From an uncultured Bacteroidota bacterium (GTDB lineage: Bacteria; Bacteroidota; Bacteroidia; Chitinophagales; Chitinophagaceae), in NCBI GenBank assembly GCA_903912405.1, contig CAIWHF010000296.1:1-12058 (forward strand): a stretch of DNA of 12,058 nucleotides. The letters are read 5' to 3'. Of this stretch, positions 7,245 through 12,058 are shown piece by piece (positions within the stretch are counted from its first letter, which is position 1; the number at the start of each line of letters is the position of its first letter). A model generated the notes under the pieces. The model worked only from the letters and a program-made list of their open reading frames with translations. It was not told the DNA's origin and ran no database searches. The position numbers were made by a program, and so were the translations under genes.

Positions 7245-10115
7245 TTATCTAATTAATGTAATATTACCTTGTTTATAAAATCTTTTTCCTAAGTAAGTGT
7301 TAGCTTCTACCATGTAAATATAAACACCCATAGGTTGTGGCACTCCATTTTTAGTTCCATCCCAAGCGTCTTCTAACTTAGTGGTTTCAAAAACAAGCTC
7401 TCCCCAACGGTTGAAAATACGGAAATTTTTTAAACTTACAATACCTCGGTAAACAATTTTTATTTTTGCATTCGGATCCGAACCCGGAGTAAAGGCATTT
7501 GGGAAGTCAATTGCGGAGTCGTCATGTACTATAACGTCTAAGGTATCTGTTACCAAACAACCCGCTTCTGTTTTAGCATTTACGATGTATTTTGTGCTAG
7601 CACTTGGGCTTATTATTGGATTGGAAACCAAGTGATTACTTAATCCTAGTAAAGGAAACCAATCGAAATACAGACAATTACCTATTGGATTTACCGTAGT
7701 AGATTCGCCCGGATAAATGTGAACAGAATCTTTTAGATCAAATACCGCTTTTGGATTCACTGTCAACTTTGAATATAGCGTATCTCTACAGCCTGTAATA
7801 TCGGTCACTAAAACAGTATAAGCAATCGATGTTGGCGGATGACTCACAGGATTAGCAATATCTGTTGCACTAAGGTAGGTGCTTGGCGACCAATCGTACA
7901 ATACACCGCCAGTAATAGCATATAGAACACTGTCTCCTGGACAAATAGATGGATCAATGGGGCTAATAGAAGCGAAATTTCCTGGATTAACGGTTAATTG
8001 CACATCGTCTGAACCAGAACATCCTGCAGGCGTAGTTACTTGCAAATGCAAACTGGTGGTCGTTCCACCGTTAAAAACAATATTTGCTGCATTAGGGCTA
8101 TTTACACCTGTTGTAGGCGTCCACGAATAGGTATAATTTGGATACCAATTAGGAGTGACCATGCCTTGAATTTGCAAGGTGTCCCATTGGCACTTAATTC
8201 TATCCGGACCAACATATACAATTGGATTAGGCTGTACGTCTATTTTAATAGTTTTCACCATATTCGGACAACCGGGGAAACTAGCCGTTATGGTATAGGT
8301 TCTTGTTGTATCAGGCGTTATAGTTGGCGCAATAATTAGTGGATTAGACACATTGGTAGATGGCGTCCAAACATATGCAAAAGCCGTATCACCTGCCGCA
8401 TTAATTTGTACCGTAGCACCTTTACAAATCGCGGTATCATGATTATACAACGAGAAGTCATTAGGCAAAACTCTCACTTTCACCGTGTCGTAGCCTTCGC
8501 ATCCCACAATACCATTTTCTGCTCTTATAATATATGTGGTATTGCCGGTAGCATTACACACAGGATTCAATATCGTGCTTGATGATAAGCCCGTTGCTGG
8601 GAACCAAGTAAATACATAATTTGGATCGGGAGGCGAAATAGTTGGATTGAATTGTATAGGATTACCTAAACAAAAAGCCCTATCTGGACCTGCATTAATA
8701 CTCGCAGGTGGTTTTACTGTTATGGTTATATATCGAATAGCAGGTGCAGCACCGCTTCCAGGATAAGTGGCTGTCAATTTATAGGTTGTAGTTGTTAATG
8801 GAATAGCTGTTGGTTCTTTAATATTAGGATTATTAAGACCTAAAGCAGGAGTCCAAGTATAACTCAAAAGAGAATCGCCATCTACTCGAATATGTACGGG
8901 TGAATTTTTACAAATTAAGGTATCTGGAGTTAAAATAATAGCATATATAGAATCTAATATTAAGATACTTGCACTATCGATAATATTACCATTGATACCA
9001 CAATTGTAAGGCGCTAAAATAAGTAGTTTTACTGTTCTTGGACCAGTTGGAGGCACCGCTGGTAATGGAAAAATATTTACAAAGGCGACAGTATCATTAG
9101 CAGGAATGATAACACTATCCGTAATTTGAGTATAATCCGTACCATTGATGGCCGAACCTGCAATCAAATATTTAATTGTTAATGGAGTTGGTTTTATTGC
9201 TGGTCGTTTAAATTTGAATTGACCAGGCAAACCACCTCTTACACAATATGGAGTTGGCAAGGACAAACCGCCACCACCAATAGATGAAACGGAAATTGCA
9301 TTAGAAGTTAAGCTCCCTGCTTTTAAGAACACCCCAGAATCAAAGATAAAATCAGAAGCATCTGAAATAGCTAATTTTAAATGATAGGTAGTACACGGAG
9401 TCACTGCTGATATGGCAGAAAGCACTGTAGTGAAGCCATTATAAACCACTGAGGTGCCATTATTAGTCACATAATATTGTGTATAAGGGCCATTTCCCAA
9501 TGTATTTACATAGCAGGGATTGGATGGCGATGCCGTATATCCAGAACCATTATTAATGGTACTAATAGCTACAGGAACTGTGGTACCAGGCACTAAGGCT
9601 ATATTTTTTTGCCCTACAATTCCCGGTCCAGAAATAAAGAAGGCAAACATGTCGTTGATAGAACAATTATAAGTAGTATACTCATCAGAGCCAAATACAT
9701 AATCAAATTTGATGGTATCTCCTGCCGGTTGAAAATCAAATTCTAATATACAGGCATCATGCGAAGTTTGACCTGCAAGCGCTGCTAATTGTGGATCGCC
9801 TGCTGCATTATTAGTATTGCTTGCAAATAATGTACCTGCGCCATTGGCACTAATTAAAGTATCCACCGTCTGCGCTCTTCCAGAGGTAAGTATAATACCG
9901 CTATCTAGTCCTAAATTACTAGATACTGTATAGAATATACCGTTGGCCACTGAAGGGCAGGTTAATGTAGGATTGGTAACCGTAACGCCATTACCTGTCA
10001 ACATCTGAGCTAACTGAGCCGCTGTTTGACTAGGTGTAACATTAATTTGCGCATGCGACGACACAGCTAATAATGCTAGAAATACCATTAATCTAATTCT
10101 CAAATATAATTTCAT
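7245..10115 (-). CDS. Secreted multi-domain adhesin-like protein with choice-of-anchor L and T9SS type B sorting domain
   Basis: This 956-residue protein starts with a signal peptide (cleavage near SHA|Q, residue 22). A choice-of-anchor L type domain follows (about 25-270; marks include NGIFYTVSSNLGLDSGIILTSG, FDYVFGSDEY, NDMFAFFISGPG and LKLAISDASDFIFDSGVFLKAG). A Calx-beta-like segment comes next (about 290-388, INGTDYTQITDSVIIPANDTV). Then come six Ig/PKD-like repeats of 77-83 residues whose Y-x-W-x-P cores have tryptophans at 421, 504, 583, 665, 742 and 819. A gliding-motility-associated C-terminal (CHU_C, type B sorting) domain ends it (868-956, FPNAFTPGSD, FRIFNRWGELVFE, AWDG, GVYIYMVEA). 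The C-terminal domain marks it as T9SS cargo that stays attached at the cell surface. Adhesion is inferred from the repeats; the ligand is unknown. It heads the cluster with the SprF-like and OmpA-domain genes. Confidence 0.92.
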   Translation of the reverse strand: MKLYLRIRLMVFLALLAVSSHAQINVTPSQTAAQLAQMLTGNGVTVTNPTLTCPSVANGIFYTVSSNLGLDSGIILTSGRAQTVDTLISANGAGTLFASNTNNAAGDPQLAALAGQTSHDACILEFDFQPAGDTIKFDYVFGSDEYTTYNCSINDMFAFFISGPGIVGQKNIALVPGTTVPVAISTINNGSGYTASPSNPCYVNTLGNGPYTQYYVTNNGTSVVYNGFTTVLSAISAVTPCTTYHLKLAISDASDFIFDSGVFLKAGSLTSNAISVSSIGGGGLSLPTPYCVRGGLPGQFKFKRPAIKPTPLTIKYLIAGSAINGTDYTQITDSVIIPANDTVAFVNIFPLPAVPPTGPRTVKLLILAPYNCGINGNIIDSASILILDSIYAIILTPDTLICKNSPVHIRVDGDSLLSYTWTPALGLNNPNIKEPTAIPLTTTTYKLTATYPGSGAAPAIRYITITVKPPASINAGPDRAFCLGNPIQFNPTISPPDPNYVFTWFPATGLSSSTILNPVCNATGNTTYIIRAENGIVGCEGYDTVKVRVLPNDFSLYNHDTAICKGATVQINAAGDTAFAYVWTPSTNVSNPLIIAPTITPDTTRTYTITASFPGCPNMVKTIKIDVQPNPIVYVGPDRIKCQWDTLQIQGMVTPNWYPNYTYSWTPTTGVNSPNAANIVFNGGTTTSLHLQVTTPAGCSGSDDVQLTVNPGNFASISPIDPSICPGDSVLYAITGGVLYDWSPSTYLSATDIANPVSHPPTSIAYTVLVTDITGCRDTLYSKLTVNPKAVFDLKDSVHIYPGESTTVNPIGNCLYFDWFPLLGLSNHLVSNPIISPSASTKYIVNAKTEAGCLVTDTLDVIVHDDSAIDFPNAFTPGSDPNAKIKIVYRGIVSLKNFRIFNRWGELVFETTKLEDAWDGTKNGVPQPMGVYIYMVEANTYLGKRFYKQGNITLIR
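7548..8937 (-). repeat. Six tandem Ig/PKD-like repeats within the adhesin gene
   Basis: Residues about 393-856 of the adhesin consist of six repeats with the plan x-ICxG...V.I...GD...Y-x-W-x-P...GLS...NP...P..TTTY.I.A...GC. Core tryptophans are 83, 79, 82, 77 and 77 residues apart. Protein similarity between repeats is moderate, so they are old duplications and not recent DNA copies. In repeats 2-5 an early and a late cysteine are both present (C482/C539, C564/C616, C642/C699, C725/C776), consistent with one disulfide per domain. Repeat 1 lacks the late cysteine. Repeat 6 has Y801 in place of the early one and an extra cysteine at 814. Boundaries are approximate. Confidence 0.75.
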
Positions 10116-10161
10116 ACTATATTTTTCTATAAATTATAAGACCCCATTTTTTATCAAATGG

Positions 10162-10191
10162 TTTGAAAAAATATTATCAAATATACATTTT
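10162..10191 (+). promoter_or_regulatory. Candidate ftsK promoter
   Basis: TTTG at 10162-10165 and TACATTTT at 10184-10191 (one mismatch to TAnnTTTG) are 18 bp apart, the spacing expected for a Bacteroidota sigma-A promoter. Transcription would begin near 10198, downstream of the ATG at 10193. This favours the internal ATG at 10253 as the ftsK start. Confidence 0.45.
10178..10185 (-). promoter_or_regulatory. Candidate -7 box for the adhesin/sprF/ompA cluster
   Basis: On the minus strand TATATTTG matches the Bacteroidota -7 consensus TAnnTTTG exactly. It would start transcription about 55 bp upstream of the adhesin ATG. No TTTG-like -33 box lies at the expected distance, so an activator or an alternative sigma factor may be needed, or the match is chance. 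It overlaps the candidate ftsK promoter on the other strand. Confidence 0.4.
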
Positions 10192-10252
10192 TATGCGTTT
10201 ATTTCTGCTATTTTTACTTTCAATTTCATTTTTTATTCGAATATCCACTTTC

Positions 10253-12058
10253 ATGGCTGCCCAATTAAATAAAAGTAAACCCAAACAATCAAAATCAAAT
10301 AATGATGCTTCACCCAATGGCATAACATTACTTAAAGTTAGAATTGGTTTAAGTATAACCTTTATACTTTTAGGCATTATAAACACCCTTGCTATCATTA
10401 GTTATTTTTTTACTTGGAAACAAGATAGCAATCTGGTAAGAAACAATAGTGGGTTTTGGAATTTTCTATTCAACGAAACAACGCCGGTTGCAAACTGGTG
10501 TGGCAAAGCCGGTGCATGGGTAGCACATGAATTAGTTTTCAATATGGCTGGAATTGCCGCGCTCACCATTAGCTTTTTTTTAGTGCACTTGGGCATTGCC
10601 TTTATAAATTACAAACGCTTTAAAGATACACTGAAACTTATTCGATGGATGAGTTATTGTTTATTGTTCATAGCACCTACCCTAACCTATATTGGGGGCC
10701 TTAGTCATAGCGCTTTCCCATGGGGTGGTGCTTGGGGCAACAGTATTATTAGCCATTTAAACTTAGCAGCTGGAAGTATAGGAACTGGCTTGATCTTATT
10801 TGCCATTCTTTGCATGTTATGCTTTATTGTTTTCTCCTTTGATATAAAACCTTTTTTAGCAAGTCTAAATGCAAGTAAAAACCAATTAAGTGAATTATTC
10901 AAAAAAGAAACTCATCCCCTAGAAGATCCGGAGGCTTTTAACGAAGAGGGTGAGCAAGAAGAGGATGAACGAGCTATTGAAACGGATTCTAAATTATTTG
11001 TTGATGACAGCATCTTACAACAAAAATTAAGAGGCGATGATGAAGAAGATGATTTTAATAAAGATGGAGAACCTATCATTATCTCTCATACAAATTATAT
11101 TCAGGGACAAGAAGTAAGCGATGAGGAATTAGCGCTAGAAAGAGATTTAGAAGATCAAGAAATAGCATTAATTACGGAAGCAGAACCTATTACTATTGAT
11201 ACAGCAATGGAAAATAAAGTAGTCGCAGAGGTAATTCCAGATTTAACCTTTGAGGTAATAAAAAAACACGAGGAGGCAACCATACCTGCACATGGTGCAC
11301 ACATAAGCATTGCCGACAAAGAACCGTATGCTCCTGAATTAGATTTGCCAAATTATAAATTTCCAACATTAGATCTTCTGAAAGAAAGAAGCACTACGGA
11401 AATTTCAGTTGACAAAGAAGAATTAGAAAAAAATAAAAACCAAATTATCCAAACCCTAAAAAGTTTTGGAATAGAAATACAACGCATTAGTGCAACCGTC
11501 GGTCCGACAGTGACGCTCTATGAAATTGTACCTGCTGAAGGGGTTCGTATTTCTAAAATTAGAAATTTAGAAGATGACATTGCACTAAACTTAGCGGCTT
11601 TAGGCATTCGTATTATTGCACCTATTCCTGGTCGGGGCACTATTGGTATTGAGGTGCCTAATATGAATAAGCAAATGGTTTCGATGCGCACCTTATTGAG
11701 CAGCGAAAAATTCATTAATAATAAAATGAGTTTACCCATTGCCTTAGGTAAGAAAATTGACAATGAAAATTATATTCTAGACCTCGCTACCCTACCCCAT
11801 TTACTAATGGCCGGAGCTACAGGCCAAGGTAAATCAGTTGGTATTAATGCTATTCTCGTATCCTTGTTATACAAAAAACATCCATCTCAATTAAAGTTTG
11901 TTTTGATTGATCCTAAAAAAGTAGAGTTGTCTATTTATAGGACAATTGAAAAACACTTTTTAGCAAAATTACCCAATGAGGAAGAAGCGATTATCACAGA
12001 TACTAAAAAAGTAGTTTATACCATCAATGCTCTTTGTATTGAAATGGATAATCGATAT
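10253..12058 (+). CDS. ftsK: DNA translocase FtsK (partial, C-terminus off the window)
   Basis: FtsK is a membrane-anchored, hexameric, ATP-driven DNA pump that clears chromosomes from the division septum and assists dimer resolution. The visible 602 residues show a basic N-terminus (KSKPKQSKS), four hydrophobic membrane segments (about 33-54, 93-117, 133-150, 175-196), a strongly acidic linker (about 218-345), the FtsK alpha domain (about 365-470, with ATVGPTVTLYEI and PIPGRGTIGIEVPN), and the start of the RecA-like motor. Walker A is AGATGQGKS (520-528, K527) and Walker B is FVLIDPKK (D553). The rest of the motor and the gamma domain lie beyond the window. I chose the ATG at 10253 because the N-terminus then fits Bacteroidota homologues. 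An in-frame ATG at 10193 would add 20 hydrophobic residues and probably precedes the transcription start. No frameshift is seen. Confidence 0.93.
   Translation, partial: MAAQLNKSKPKQSKSNNDASPNGITLLKVRIGLSITFILLGIINTLAIISYFFTWKQDSNLVRNNSGFWNFLFNETTPVANWCGKAGAWVAHELVFNMAGIAALTISFFLVHLGIAFINYKRFKDTLKLIRWMSYCLLFIAPTLTYIGGLSHSAFPWGGAWGNSIISHLNLAAGSIGTGLILFAILCMLCFIVFSFDIKPFLASLNASKNQLSELFKKETHPLEDPEAFNEEGEQEEDERAIETDSKLFVDDSILQQKLRGDDEEDDFNKDGEPIIISHTNYIQGQEVSDEELALERDLEDQEIALITEAEPITIDTAMENKVVAEVIPDLTFEVIKKHEEATIPAHGAHISIADKEPYAPELDLPNYKFPTLDLLKERSTTEISVDKEELEKNKNQIIQTLKSFGIEIQRISATVGPTVTLYEIVPAEGVRISKIRNLEDDIALNLAALGIRIIAPIPGRGTIGIEVPNMNKQMVSMRTLLSSEKFINNKMSLPIALGKKIDNENYILDLATLPHLLMAGATGQGKSVGINAILVSLLYKKHPSQLKFVLIDPKKVELSIYRTIEKHFLAKLPNEEEAIITDTKKVVYTINALCIEMDNRY

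Noticed and set aside
7879..8339. Plus-strand open frames inside the adhesin gene, as possible antisense genes.
   Set aside because: They overlap a clearly coding sequence, lack recognisable domains and have no promoter; they are explained by the composition of the other strand.
10193..10252. 20-residue hydrophobic N-terminal extension of FtsK.
   Set aside because: It resembles a signal peptide but is not usual for FtsK, and the candidate promoter would start transcription after its ATG. Not fully excluded.
10177..11763. Minus-strand open frames opposite ftsK.
   Set aside because: They lie within the FtsK coding region, which is continuous with all motifs, and show no domain or start signal.

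Overview
The window is AT-rich DNA from a member of the Bacteroidota, probably a gliding or surface-adhesive lineage. The lineage call rests on four things. There is a type IX secretion (T9SS) cargo protein with a gliding-motility-associated C-terminal domain, and a PorP/SprF family protein beside it. Promoters have the Bacteroidota form TAnnTTTG rather than TATAAT. Start codons lack Shine-Dalgarno sequences. All seven complete genes end in TAA. I cannot name the species.

Layout, left to right. Positions 3-101 hold the tail of an unidentified plus-strand gene, followed by a strong intrinsic terminator. Positions 162-854 encode a HAD-family nucleotidase of the YjjG type. It converges on, and overlaps by 8 bp, a minus-strand DUF721/DciA-like gene (847-1128). 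Divergent from that gene is the housekeeping pair rpsO (1243-1515) and pnp (1592-3754), with a clear rpsO promoter and a hairpin terminator between the two genes. The space between pnp and the next gene (3755-3925) holds two hairpins; the second has a perfect 22-bp stem.

Positions 3926-10115 form a minus-strand cluster read from right to left. First comes a 956-residue secreted adhesin-like protein: choice-of-anchor L domain, a Calx-beta-like segment, six Ig/PKD-like repeats, and a T9SS type B sorting domain. Then comes a PorP/SprF outer-membrane protein. Last is a periplasmic PorE-like protein with TPR, beta-propeller, carboxypeptidase-regulatory-like and OmpA domains. The expected working model, from known SprB/SprF-type systems, is that T9SS exports the adhesin, the SprF-like protein receives or anchors it in the outer membrane, and the OmpA-domain protein ties the assembly to peptidoglycan.

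The right edge holds the first 602 codons of ftsK, divergent from the adhesin gene across a 137-bp spacer with promoter-like elements in both directions. ftsK runs off the end of the window.

Nothing here is a wholly new system. The most interesting part is the three-gene adhesin/SprF/OmpA module, a variant of known systems with an unusual domain combination. The secondary interest is in how hairpins and promoters are arranged around it and in the leaders of the HAD and pnp genes. No tRNA, rRNA, CRISPR array, insertion sequence or phage gene was seen.
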